DNA of 64,000 nucleotides from Aedes albopictus (Eukaryota; Arthropoda; Insecta; Diptera; Culicidae). The DNA lies in NCBI RefSeq assembly GCF_035046485.1, contig NC_085138.1, positions 12,527,329 through 12,591,328 of the forward strand, written 5' to 3'. The notes beneath the pieces were generated by a model. The model searched no databases. It worked only from the letters and a program-made list of their open reading frames with translations, and had not been told where the DNA came from. The translations under genes were made by a program, and so were the position numbers. Positions 44,673 to 56,085 of the stretch are shown here, in pieces; position 1 is the first letter of the stretch; the number at the start of each line of letters is the position of its first letter.

Positions 44673-47092
44673 CTAACGCTCAATAGTTTGTTTACACTGC
44701 AATAGAAAAATAAACTCAAAGTTACATTGCTTGTTTCGTCATAACAATTATGGAAAATGATAAACATGGCAATGGCGATTGGAAATAAGTATCTTTCTAG
44801 TAAAATGGAAATGTGTTTCGTCGGGACACCGTCATAAAATTGACTGGCAATTTTATTTTCGACAATTTTAGCATAAACATTTGCACATCGCACTGATTCG
44901 TTGCACAATTTTTCAACGGGAAAAAGGGTACTAGGCTTGTTAGGCCAATTTATTTATCACTTCTGATAAGTTTTCTTTTTTATTCTGTTCGCTTAGAACT
45001 CCATAGTCATAATTGAAAGATATATTATGTCAGTTTTTTGTAACTGGTACAACTAATCGCCATTGTGATTGTTGGGCAGAACCTACATTGCCGGTTGGAT
45101 GTCTGAAGATATCAATATTTACATCATACATTACTTCATACAGAATTCCCAACTAAAAGCTTAAAAGCATTTTTTTTAATTCACGGAATCGTCATACTTG
45201 AGTTCTCCTCACGATCCCCCCCTTGGGTCGAAGCATCTCTACATTTTTTTTTTGGAAACTAGATTATTCGATATACTCAATTTTTTGGTAAAATTCACCC
45301 AAAAATATAGGTAGTTCGGATTTTCCGTGAGCTTCTTTAAAGCAATAAGTTCTAAACATCGTATTTGTTAAGTTTTAGCATACAAACATATCTAATTACT
45401 TAATACTTTCGACATGCAGTGTTGAACTCAACCTGTTAGTAACTGGTAAGTTGCACATTTGTGACCAAGTAATCGAACGTTTTTGTGCGTCTCATATGTG
45501 TTTACAATGTAACAGCAAAAAGTTACACTGTCGTCATTTGGAAACGACTTTCGGTAACATGATACATGGTAACCAAACATTGACTTCGCAGCAACCGGTC
45601 TGGTCTTTTGTTTTGGTTTTTGGTTTCAATGTAACAGGATGATGTCAAGAATGCAACTTTTTGAATTTGACAGTTCAAGTGCAAGTTTCACTAAAGCCAC
45701 TGTGTGACATTAAAGTAGCTTCTGCAAGATTAAGGTTGCATTGCGATGTCTGAGCAACCAGAATGTGTACTGCAAAAACAGAATTGTTACCATTAGTCTG
45801 AAGTGAAACGGCTATGCAATCTTTAATATTTTTCTAAAATATTTCCTAAGTTACAAGTGCTACTTGGGTATTTACATAAAAGCTATTCATGATTCTACTG
45901 CCAACCACACCAGAATAAAAAAAAATCCATCTTTGAACTAACTTGAACATTCAACAAGTAAAGCTGCTATTTTAAGCCGCTAACTCTTTTTAATATATGT
46001 TCATTAGAGTCTTTATAATATACCTAATATACAAAGTTTTGCAAATATTTGGAATATTGTCCATTTACTAAAAGCGTAATATCTCAGCTTCTAGATATTT
46101 TGAATCTTTTAATAAAGAAATTACGCATATAAATAGTACTATCAGATACATCTTTCATTATTGAAAATAAAAAAATGTACATACATGTGTTTTTTATCAA
46201 ACTTTGATGAAAAATTCTCAAAAAAGTAGTCCTTTTATCGGTACAAAAACGGTTCTGCCGTCAATATAAACACAATATTTCAGAAACTAATACCCTTCAA
46301 GAATACCTAGAAGGGTCAAAAAAATAAAAAAATATTGAAAAAATTCAAAAGTTGAAAAAGTATTACGAAATTATGATTTTTTGAGAATTTTCATGAAAAA
46401 GGTTCATTTTTAAAAAATCACCCGGGCGGAACCTCTAAATGTTATTTTTAGAAAATCGAAATGTTCTACAAAAATGCTTCAAATTTGTATATCTTTCATT
46501 TAAGGGTTAAGCACCTTGACATTTCGAAGATTTTTTTGAACAGCTTAAAGGGGAATCAAATCAATGGGAATTGTAAGAAATGACTGAATCTCGACGATCA
46601 CTGACCGCCACCGCCAGCACCACGCTAATACTTAGCACAAGAAGTGAGATTTTTTCATCGCGTTGTACGCAATACAAACCTCTGAGATTTTCATTAGCAG
46701 ACCGAAATTTCACCCCGTGGAAGCAACAAATTCACACGGTTGAAAACCACTGTAATATAGCATAATTTATTGAGTAGCCGCATGTTCCTTGGTGTGCCAC
46801 CAACGACAAGTGGCATCATGCGGATGGGCTGCACTTTTAACAGCAAACATTTATTGCTTTGTAACAGACATCAACTAGGGGAAATACAGTTTGATCAACT
46901 AGTTGCGACTACTTTCGTGAATTGCTAATAGGTGCTGGGCCTTATCGCAGAATAGTGGGACTTTTGTTTTGTCCATGCACCTAGCTAATGTTTTTTCTTC
47001 GCTGAATGAGTCATATGATGAACGGTGAATTACAACACCGTGAAATAAATAACACTAATCGAGATGGTTTTGACTCTCTATGTTTAGAGAAA
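44673..47092. other. AT-rich spacer downstream of opsin 1, nothing recognised
   Basis: About 2.4 kb without a convincing repeat pair or gene. A slightly GC-richer patch at 46580-46740 has only a 61-codon frame. Confidence 0.4.
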
Positions 47093-47096
47093 TTGC

Positions 47097-47102
47097 TTTA
47101 TT
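47097..47102 (-). terminator. AATAAA polyadenylation signal of opsin 1
   Basis: AATAAA on the minus strand, about 91 bases beyond the stop codon at 47193-47195; a normal distance for an insect opsin 3' end. Confidence 0.55.
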
Positions 47103-47192
47103 TATCATATAAAACAAACTACGACTAAATAAGGGACCTCTACAACGTATCAGTAAAAGATTCCCGAACACAGTGCATGCCACGTGAATAGC

Positions 47193-48389
47193 TTAAGCTG
47201 AGGCTTTCTCTTCCTGCACCACGGTTGTGGTTCCAGAGGCCATCGATTGGCTGTCATCCGTGGCATCCGTGCAGGATAGCGAGGGGAACTTCTTGTACAG
47301 AGCGGCACGGTATTTCGGATGACTGATACCATATACAATCGGATTGTAGACGGCATTAGCCTTGGCGAATAGCGATCCCCAGATGGTGGCCAGTGGGGTA
47401 ATCGGCGCAGCTTTGAAAATACCGGTGTAGTTGATGATTAGGTACGGAGTCCAGGCCATGAACCACAGCGAGATCGTGACCAGGGCAACCTTGGCGAGTT
47501 TCATCTCAGTGCTGGTACTCTGAGCCTCCGAGGATCGGAGCGAAGCCACGTTCATTTTCTTCGCTTGTTCGCGCATGTTCTTCTCGTGAGCAGATACTGC
47601 CTGTTTGTGCGGAAAATCAAACGAGACGATAATTTAGACATTATTCTGTTAACTTCCCATGGCAATATTTACCTTAATAATGAAGACGTATGAATAGATG
47701 ATCAACAAAAGTGGTGAGAAGTACACGAAAATCGAGTACACCAAAATGTATGAGCGGCTTAACAAAGTATCGGTGAGGTAATCAGTTCCGCAGGCGGACA
47801 TGTTGCCCTCTGGGACATATCGGTTCCATCCGAAGAATGGGGCCAAAGTCCAGGCGAGTGAAGATGCCCATACGAATAAGATTCGCAGCAGAGCACCATT
47901 GTTGGTCAAGGGTTTGGCCGAGAGACCCTTCACAATGACGTTGTAGCGATCGAATGCAATCAGTGTCATGGTCCAAATCGAGACACAGCCGAACAGTGAT
48001 CCAAACATACCATACAGCTCACATGCGAACGGGCCCAGAACCCATGTTTCGTAGTAGCAGTTGTACACCATCGGTGGTCCCATCGTAAACATCATCAGGA
48101 AGTCCGAGAACGCTAGGTTGACTACTAGCAGATTGGATGGGGTTCGGAGTGTCTTGGTGTTGGTGAAGATGTAAACCACCATGCCATTTCCGATCAGGGA
48201 AATGAAACACAGGATGAAGATGGCGAATCCCAGAAGTGAGTGCCATAGCGGGTTCAATGGCGGGAACTGATACCAATGGGCGTCAACCATGTGCAGCATA
48301 TCCGCTGGGACCTTATCCACCACGGTCACATTGGTGGCGACCGCGCTTTGGACCCAGGCCTGGAAATGGGGCTCCGCAAATGCAGCCAT
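47193..48389 (-). CDS. long-wavelength-sensitive opsin 1 (two exons, complete)
   Basis: Exons 48389-47673 and 47600-47193 (72-bp phase-0 intron, AAG|GTAAAT ... AACAG|GCA) encode 374 residues. Opsins are rhabdomeral membrane Gq-coupled photoreceptors that bind 11-cis-retinal or its 3-hydroxy form. Visible: sequon NVT at N20; seven membrane segments; Cys123-Cys200 disulfide pair; DRY at 147-149; retinal-binding Lys319 in [14 protein letters not shown] at 325-329; HPKYR after it; C-terminal Ser/Thr-rich tail for phosphorylation. [10 protein letters not shown] and FSDFLMM are typical of insect long-wavelength opsins. ATG at 48387-48389 is the only sensible start. The gene pairs with the opsin at 56086-57514 in the same direction with the intron at the same codon, so they are tandem duplicates. 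All key residues are intact. The wavelength class rests on overall resemblance. Confidence 0.95.
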
Positions 48390-48580
48390 GATTACAGTTC
48401 TCTTCCTTAGTGCACCACCGCGACGCTTAAAACACTTCTGCTAGCCGAAGAAAATCGCTTGTTCAGGGCGAACTACTTCGAACCGATGTGATTAACTAGA
48501 ACGACACTAAATCTACTCAAACGAGCGACGGTTGATGTTGAACCAAAGGACAACTCAAACAATCGCCCCCAAAAGTAAGT

Positions 48581-48590
48581 CTTTTATACT
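48581..48590 (-). promoter_or_regulatory. TATA box of opsin 1
   Basis: AGTATAAAAG on the minus strand, about 190 bases upstream of the start codon, leaving room for a normal leader, and 25 bases downstream of the RCSI-like site. Confidence 0.75.
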
Positions 48591-48615
48591 TGACCAAAAA
48601 CACTCGAAATTTGCA

Positions 48616-48629
48616 CTAATTCGATTAGG
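48616..48629 (-). promoter_or_regulatory. rhodopsin core sequence (RCSI)-like palindrome of opsin 1
   Basis: CCTAATCGAATTAG on the minus strand, one base from the fly rhodopsin core consensus YYTAATTGRATTA. In Drosophila this paired-homeodomain site (Pax6 class) directs photoreceptor expression and sits just upstream of the TATA box, as here. Confidence 0.8.
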
Positions 48630-48639
48630 AACCAGACAT

Positions 48640-49229
48640 AGTTATACTTTTGGCATTCATAATTTCATACGTTAATCCCTTCCGAAGCATAACGCCATAC
48701 GCCAGCTTTCCACGTGAAAGCATTTCCACCATTGCGTGCTGCGGCAATTGTTTATTTTTGGCAAATTGGCTTCAACGGAGGAGGGTGGGCTTGTCAGAGT
48801 CCAAGACGAGCCCAACGATGCGGTTATTGTATGCCGCAGTTGTTTGGGAGGGCAGCATCCAGTGAAGATAACCGGTTCTGAATTCTGTTCTGATGATGCC
48901 AGAATGATCGTCGGATGTTGGATAACTTTGCTAATGACGTCGATGATTACGTGAAGCAGTCTTCCTTTGGCGTCAATGCTAGAAATAGTTTACGTGTTGT
49001 TTTCACTTTCGCGTGTTTTTGGTTGACCTTGGCTATGCTTTGTAGGTCAGTTGATAAAAAATAGTTTTCGATTCTGGTACATTTTTATCTCGTCTTTCGT
49101 ATCCGATAGACTGTCGTTGGACAGTCACTTTTGAAATTGAGAGATTTCCGGGCCAAAAAGACGACCTTTAACACGAACAGCTCCGTTAATTTCTAGGCAT
49201 GTAATTTCAAAAATAAAAGGGGGATTCAC
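48640..49229. other. opsin 1 upstream DNA, nothing further recognised
   Basis: Short frames without domains; may hold subtype-specific regulatory sites. Confidence 0.4.
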
Positions 49230-49233
49230 TTAA

Positions 49234-49393
49234 GGCGAAACTGTAAGCATTTCCTCATTTTTTTGGTTTTTGATTTTTTATTATACCTTGATCCATACTC
49301 TACATGTGCACGAAAACCGATTTTGAAAATATTGCTTCGTTATTTAATAAAAAATCAAAAACCAAAAAGTGAGGAAATGGATCCAGTTTCGCC
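49234..49393. mobile_element. TTAA-flanked MITE, 160 bp
   Basis: GGCGAAACTG...CAGTTTCGCC between TTAA at 49230-49233 and 49394-49397; the arms continue inward through 'tttcctcattttt' and 'ttggtttttgatttttta' and their complements. Lies about 840 bases upstream of the opsin 1 start codon. Confidence 0.85.
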
Positions 49394-49459
49394 TTAACAG
49401 CGTAAACCGCTTATTAAAGGTTATTCTGATTAAACGTTGCGGTCACCAAAGCAATCTTT

Positions 49460-49535
49460 GATTATTTCATTCGCAATTTCATGAAACATTTCAAATAAAC
49501 AGTAAATCATGGCTTACGCAGCAATTTAAACTGTT
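49460..49535 (+). repeat. element shared with the opsin 2 intron
   Basis: Positions 49460-49494 are the exact reverse complement of 56622-56656 (35 bases), and partial similarity continues to about 49535 ('gcttacgcagcaatttaaactg' against 'cagtgtaaaccgctgcgtaag'). A palindromic core, tttcatgaaa, lies inside. Confidence 0.85.
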
Positions 49536-49917
49536 TATGGTTCCCCTTAATATTAGGATATAGCAGTTATATATTGTTGTTGTTGTTTATTTAACTTATA
49601 ATTTTGGAAAAGGGAAAAGCCTCTTTGAGTGGTTTTCTTTATAGCATACCTTTCTGGTTTTCTTTATTGTCACCCCTAGATTTTTCAAGTGCACAATTCT
49701 GAAGAACCAAATGTTAGTTTGTACTGGAAAGTTGATCGATTGGTCATTACCAGCGGGTCACCTTAATTCAGATATAACGAACTTTTGAAAAGAATTTTAA
49801 AGCACTGACCACATTTCCAAGGACGCTTAAAGTTATTCAGAGTTGGACTATTGGACTATCTGTCAGAGTTCAGGTATCAGTAGGTCGGCTCTAGAGGCCC
49901 GTTCTCTCTATCTTTCA

Positions 49918-50591
49918 GAGTTATACTCTAAAACGCGAATAAATTCAATATCTCTGCTCGGAGTGGAAGGATTCGAATGAATTTTTGACACAAACTGTAA
50001 AAATCTACTATTTTTGATGAGGAGGGTGTCATTCGCCGCACGATGTTGAAAGTCAGTGTATCGGGCCTGTTTTACCCCACTCTCTCTCTCTCTCTTTTTC
50101 ACTTTTTTGGAAAAATCCTGGAGTGCAAAATAAATGATTTATTTAATTCGTGTTTGTGTAAAAACTTTCGTAGTATCGAATGGAGCTAGTTTGCCTCACC
50201 GCACAGCCTTTTAAATTGAAATGTCTTCAAATAACCCTGACATTTCCTATTTCTTTAAACTTTTACATGTATCTCCGACCGAAATGGAACGCAATCCATA
50301 AGAGTAGGACCAATGTCAAATTGCCGATACTATGGAAGTTTTTACACAAATACTAGTTAAATAAGGCACTTATTTTGCACGCCGGGCGGGAATAGACGAT
50401 GATTTTCTAAAAAAAAAAAAGTGTGAGAAAGAGAGGGCGGGGTAAAACGAGCTCAATACTCTGATTTTCAGCAACGTGCGGTGAATTAAACCCTCCCAAT
50501 CTGAAACTATAGAGCTTTTTACAGCTTGTGTCAAAAATTCATTAGAACCCATCCACTCCGAGCAGAGATATTGCATTTATTCGCGTTTTAT
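49918..50591. mobile_element. ~675-bp foldback element between the opsins
   Basis: Arms about 49918-50176 and 50330-50591 are inverted copies sharing 'aaacgcgaataaa', 'atctctgctcggagtgga', 'gaatttttgacaca', 'ggggtaaaac' and 'gtttttacacaaa'. A diverged, non-coding hairpin element; spacer about 150 bases. Confidence 0.8.
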
Positions 50592-50610
50592 ACCTATTTT
50601 TTCGCACTGT

Positions 50611-50653
50611 GCGACGTTTCGGTCCCGTGTTAAACCTGTTTCAAGGGAAAAGC
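50611..50653 (-). repeat. Penelope-like hammerhead-like fragment, copy 2
   Basis: On the minus strand: 'cccttgaaacagg' - loop - 'ccgaaacgtcgcac', the same arrangement as 40684-40735. Confidence 0.4.
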
Positions 50654-50770
50654 AGTCAATCGTCTTTCGTTACGCAGTTTGTGAATGCAGTTTAAAAGAT
50701 GAAGCTCATTATTTCTAACATCGGTGGGAATTAGTGTACCAAAAATGGTTTCCGTTTTCATTTGAAAAGA

Positions 50771-50828
50771 TTGATTGATTGATTTGTCTTTATTAGAGAG
50801 ACTTTCAGCCCTTGGCTGGTTCGTCTCT
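50771..50828 (-). mobile_element. 58-bp retrotransposon tail, hairpin plus (AATC)n, copy 1
   Basis: On the minus strand: 'agagacgaaccagccaaggg' ... 'gtctctaataaagacaaatc' then AATC repeats. Near-direct repeats tttgaaaagat flank it (50761-50771 and 50832-50842). The same sequence is at 59915-59963 with its own target duplication. Confidence 0.75.
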
Positions 50829-51839
50829 TCGTTTGAAAAGATATTTTGTTGAAAACTAGCGCAACAACGCTCAGTGGTTGCTGAAAGCAATCATGAAGTA
50901 AGATTTTTGGAAAGATTGTTCTAAAATTGTGAATGGATCCCAAGAGCCCAGAAGTTCGGACTTGAGAGACGTTTTTGAGAATGTGCTGTAGCCTAAAATA
51001 AAATTTAGGCAATTAAATAAATAAAATTCAAATTTAAGAAAAATCAAACAAGAAAAATAATTGCAAAATCTGATTTTCGTCTATTCTTTTGTAGTGGATA
51101 AATCGACATGTCTGAATCTTGTATCATTAATTATGTTCCGGGTAACTTGTCCAAATTCTGTTTAGTCAAAAGGGCCATTTGACTGAAATCTATTCCATTT
51201 GACCGAAAAAATTATTGTTAGCTTTTACAAAAGTTTCATGGTAGCAACGCTGATGGCTCAAAAACTATTCTGCAATTAATACTATGGCAAAAATTCAGAA
51301 AATTTATAGGAAAATGCTTCTGGAAATTCCTCCAGAAAGGTTTTTTTCAGAACTCAGTGCTTGAATCTGAGAATATGATAAATACATCCAGTTATCAGAG
51401 CCGCCAACCACGACGAAGGAACATGCAAAGGGAGCAAAGAAAAACTGAACCAACTGCGTCCGCTGTTCCTCATCGGTCGGTTGGCTTGTGAAGCCAACTG
51501 ACTGGCGATCATTCGTTCTCACTTGCTGCGGCGAGTGTGAAGATGCGGAAATGATACATACAGTGGATTTATTTGTTGTTCAAAACTTGTAAAAGAATCA
51601 TTTTGTTGGTAAGGCAATGTTGTACGTGACTATTTTAATCTATTTAATTTGAGTGTTGTTATTTTCACTATATAAACGGGGTGAAACCAAGTATATTCAT
51701 TGCCGTATACACCGCCGAAGAGTAAGATTCAGAGAGCCATCACGCTGCTGAACCATTGTTTCTCACTCAGTTATAAATTTAATTGCTCATGCTCCCACTT
51801 ACTTCTAAAGCATGTTAGCTAATGAAGGCATATCTACCG
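50829..51839. other. intergenic, nothing recognised
   Basis: A plus-strand 'ctatataaacggg' near 51669 looks like a TATA box but no gene follows it. No paired repeats. Confidence 0.35.
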
Positions 51840-52250
51840 CTCTGGTTGAAAGCCGGATTCTAGTAATTCCTCTAAAAAGTCCCCAAGAGACCCTACTCCA
51901 AAAAATCCATATAAGAATTCCTCCATAAATCTAAGGATTCCTCTACAAATGCCTTCTGTAGATTCTTCAAATTCCTATAGGAAATCTCTCCAAAAATGTC
52001 CTTAAAAATTTATACAGGAGCTTGGGATTACTCCTAGAATTTATTTTTCCAGGATCGATTAATCCAAGGGTTAGAACCAGAAATTCATGCAGTAATTTCT
52101 GGAGGATTCCCAATACGATATTCTGGTACATTTTCAGAAGGAACTGCAGAATGATTCTAAGAAAGGACTCTTGTAGGAACTCCTGTAGATTCCTAGAAGG
52201 AGCACTCTCTGGGCGAATCTCAGGAGGATTTCTAGGAAGAGTGGCAGAGG
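51840..52250. repeat. degenerate 'ggaattcctggag' repeats
   Basis: 'ctagtaattcctctaaaa', 'aagaattcctccataaat', 'gcagtaatttctggaggatt' and similar; same family as 1-410. Confidence 0.55.
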
Positions 52251-53799
52251 ATGTTTCAATTTTTTGAGGTTTGCTATAGTAAGAACCTCGGCAATACACA
52301 AAGAACGCGTGTCTCGCGTCGCGTTTTCTGTGTATGGCATAAGAAACTCTTCAAAAAATCCAAGAAAAAACTTCTGATAGAAGTTTAAAGTTGTGAGATA
52401 ATTCAGTTAGACGGAAGCTATAGTGAAAAGAGAGGAGGAAGAAGTAAGCGGAAAGCGGAAATCTGGACTCCGCCGTTTTTTTGGTATAGAAACCACCAAA
52501 TTTCTATTACCGCCCCCTATACACTAGTGCCCCATTCCGGGTGAATTCCGGTATTGTTGTTGGCCGAAGATCGATCCGCCAATATCGGTAGCTTAGGACG
52601 TGTAGGAAGTTCCCAGGAAGTTGCAACGAGAACCCCTAGAGCAATCGCGGAAGCAGAAAGTGGCCAGACGTGGCCGAAGCCGAGAAGCACCAGAGAAGGA
52701 CTTCGCACAGAGGTCCAAAAACTGGAAGAAACTCAATTTTAGAACATGTCTTCAATGGATAAACTGTAATGGAGCATTTATCTATAATATCAGGAACATT
52801 GAATAGCTTTTAAAGAATTTGGAAATATTGATATTTTTATCTTCTTACAGCACTGAATAGTTGTTGCTGATGGAAAAATTACTGAAATTTTGAAGAAAAA
52901 CACAAACGATTTCAGCCATTCGTTTAACTTACAAAAATCTGTTATTATAATTAATCCAATAACTTTCAAAAGCTTATTTGGAAGTTCTTGTATATATCAG
53001 ACATCTGCAATGGAGCAAGAGATTTTTTTTTTTTTTGCATTTTTATTTATGTGTAACAGGAGCAAGAGATCAAAATCACGCAGTTGGTTTCAAAATTGAC
53101 AATGTAAGTCATTAGTATGAGAAATTCTTGCATTTCGACTTCAAAGTGTCTTGCCAATCGCTCCACGCGGGGATATTCCGTTCAAATACTCGTTCAAGTA
53201 TGCATAATAGATTAGGGAAAAATGCAGCTGCCAAGAGCCGCCAAAACATTGGCGCAATGATGATATGTATGCTGCCAAATTGTATGAAAAACATTAATTT
53301 TCTTCGGATTTTGTTCAAAAAAATCGACAAATAATGAAAATGCCATAAATGTAAAATTGAGAGCTAAATCATGTTCCGATACATTAATTTAGGCTGAAAC
53401 TAGCAGACTACTATGATTTGACAAATTTTGCCAGGTTTTTTTTCAAATCTGGACCACGGTGCAGCGGTGGCCATTGCCATGCTGCGAGGGAAGCGTGGTC
53501 AGGTGGTTGGTGAGGAGCAGAGAGGCTCCGACAAAGAAGAAGGTCAGATTAGCACATAAGGAAGTGGGAAAAAGTGAAGGATAAGGAGTAGCCAAAGCTT
53601 TTGCTTTTGATAGTCTGAATAAAGAAGAGTTAGAAGGAAATAAAGTGAGAGTTGAATAGTGAAATGTTTGAGATTTTCCTGAGTCGCTACTGCGAAATTT
53701 CCCTGTCTCGCGGTAAATTAAAGGTAGGCGTGCCGACCCTGAGGCAGTTGAGTCGGAGAGTCTCTAAGACGCTCCCGATTGGCTGACCCGATACGTACA
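52251..53799. other. mixed intergenic DNA, possible LTR relics
   Basis: Two purine-rich, GC-richer patches, 52400-52740 and 53440-53790, stand out from AT-rich surroundings; the second has 'gaataaagaagagtt' and an overall look of LTR R/U5 sequence. No paired copies in the window, so this stays a guess. Confidence 0.25.
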
Positions 53800-55170
53800 T
53801 TTTTGATGAAAACCTTGGAGCAACTACTGGAAGAATTTCAGAAAGAACATTTGGGTGAATATTCTACCGAAAAGTTGATAAAAACTTCTTTGGTAAAATC
53901 TTGAATAAATTCTTTAAGGAATTCTAATTTCTTGTGGAGCTCTTGAAGAGTCCTTGTAGAAACTCAAGAAAGAATAGAAAAACGAACATCTGGGTTAGTC
54001 CCAGAAACACTCCCTAAAAACCTCCAGAAGGGAGTTTTCTAAGTCCCAGGGATTAAAAACACTTTTTGATATCAGAACAAAATCATTTCATCGAATTCCA
54101 AAAAGTAATGAAGCGGAATCGCATGAGTTTAAACATCCCTACAAAAATCCCACGAGAAACCCATCAGGTTTACCTAAAATAGTTCTGGATGAATTTTATT
54201 TATTTATTTCGTCAAACATTGCACACTACATAGTTAATATATAGATATTTATATATTGTTATAATCATTCATTAATAAGCTCATTGGACCGTATTTTTTA
54301 TGAGATAACATTAAAAAATCCCATAAGATTTCTCCCTCAAAGTATCCCGTAAGACATTTCTAAAGTATTCCATTGGACACTTTTAAAGCTATCCGTGATA
54401 TAATTCCTGGAAGAATTTATCGAGAAAATCGTGGTGAAATATAAAACGGAAATCACAAAGTAGCTCCTGGAGAATCCCCTTGGGTCTTTTCTTGAAGATA
54501 TTCGAAGAAATCACCTGTGAAAATTCCAGAAAATGATTCTTGAGAAGTTTTATACAAAAGAGCACCTTTTTCTGAGCCACTATTTTTTTTAGTTTTTTTT
54601 TCTGGTTTGTAGAACTTTATTTCAACCAATTTCAAAAGGGTTTTTCTATACTACCTTTTGACAGCTAGGCAACCACTTGACAACTCCGCCCGGTGAAAAA
54701 TCCTGGGTGGGATGATTCATTAAATCTCTTCCAAACTTCGAAATGATTTATAAATGAATAATGGGCACAAATGAATTCATGGAAATTTAAATTTCTATTC
54801 AGTAGTTTTCCGTGCAGATACAGAATATGGAACCTATCTGAACACCATTAAAGAAGCGAATTTAAAAAAATGCCAAAATCCAACCTAAAATCATAGATTA
54901 ATCTTACTGAATTTTAGAGGAATCCCAGGAACCCAGGAGGAATCTTAGGAAGAATTTCAGAAAGAGCTTCTCGAGGAATCGAAAAATAATTTCTGCCGGA
55001 ATGAATAAAAAATATTTAGAAATATCCTATAAAACTAACTAAAGGATTCTTATTAACTTAGGAATCAGAAAAAGAATTCGTGGAGGAAGCTTAGCATAAA
55101 CTCATTGAGGAATTGTCGGCAGAACTCTTCTTGAGAAAGTTTGCGTAGAAACTACTGCAGGGTTGAAACA
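53800..55170. repeat. degenerate 'ggaattcctggag' repeats
   Basis: Scattered, strongly diverged units ('gaagaatttcagaaagaac', 'aggaatcccaggaacccagg', 'gaggaatcttaggaagaat'), broken by AT-rich non-repeat sequence at 54190-54300 and 54590-54880. Confidence 0.5.
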
Positions 55171-55902
55171 AACAAAATCATAGACGGTACCTTCTGCTTG
55201 AGGAATCCAAAAAATGCAACTTAACTTATTGCAATCACCAAGCAGAATCCTACCTAGAGAAATATCCACATCTTTTTTTCTCTGTTCGGAACATAAACCA
55301 CTCCGTCCGTAGTGCTATAGTGTTTTCAGAAATTATAAATACACTTTGTTTATTAAATTTAAAGAACTGTTCTAATGATTTTTACCAACTTCTTTCAGAG
55401 TATAACATATTGTACTCCATATTATTATATTTCCTTTCAATTATCTTGATATTTTAAAGAACAGTCGAATTCTCCAACAAATAACTTAATTTTTCAAATT
55501 TGCATTTGCACAAAGGTGTTTTTATTGATTTCAACATTATTTATCACTAAATACCAAAAATTATCTTAATTTTTATCACATTCGCTTTCTCAACAAGTTC
55601 TCTAAGGAATGCCTTGATCAAAATTTGGGAAAAATCGATAAAGGCATTTCCACAACATTTTTTCGGAGGTTTTTAGGTTTCTTATTTTTTAAGGTTTTCT
55701 ACGGAACATAAGAACTACCACACAGTTTCTTAGCTTTCCTGAACGCATTTAATCTAAACAAACTTATTTTTTCAGCTCATTCGATCCTTCAGATGGCAAA
55801 GCATGTCATACCATAAAAACGAATGCAGTAAGCAGTAATGGATCTGTCGAAGATTTCTAGTGAAAAGAATATTTAGAGGGGTTTCATTAGTAAATGTTTA
55901 CA
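55171..55902. other. AT-rich spacer downstream of opsin 2
   Basis: No gene or paired repeat recognised. Confidence 0.4.
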
Positions 55903-55908
55903 TTTATT
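55903..55908 (-). terminator. AATAAA candidate polyadenylation signal of opsin 2
   Basis: AATAAA on the minus strand, about 178 bases beyond the opsin 2 stop codon. Confidence 0.4.
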
Positions 55909-56085
55909 ACAACAAACTGTTTAACAGTAGGTACAATCTCTTATTATTAGCCTAATTGCATGTCTAAGTCATTTCTTGTTTTTGTCCGTCAACGATCTCT
56001 TAAAACAAACTTATATCATACATCTCAAGTGTCGGTAATACGGAGTCTTGCCTTCGGCTAATAATCAACAAAAATCTATTACGAA

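Noticed and set aside
51634..51690. TATA box with TAAT-rich sequence upstream, a third opsin promoter?
   Set aside because: The TAAT halves are not spaced like the rhodopsin core site and no opsin coding sequence follows on the plus strand.
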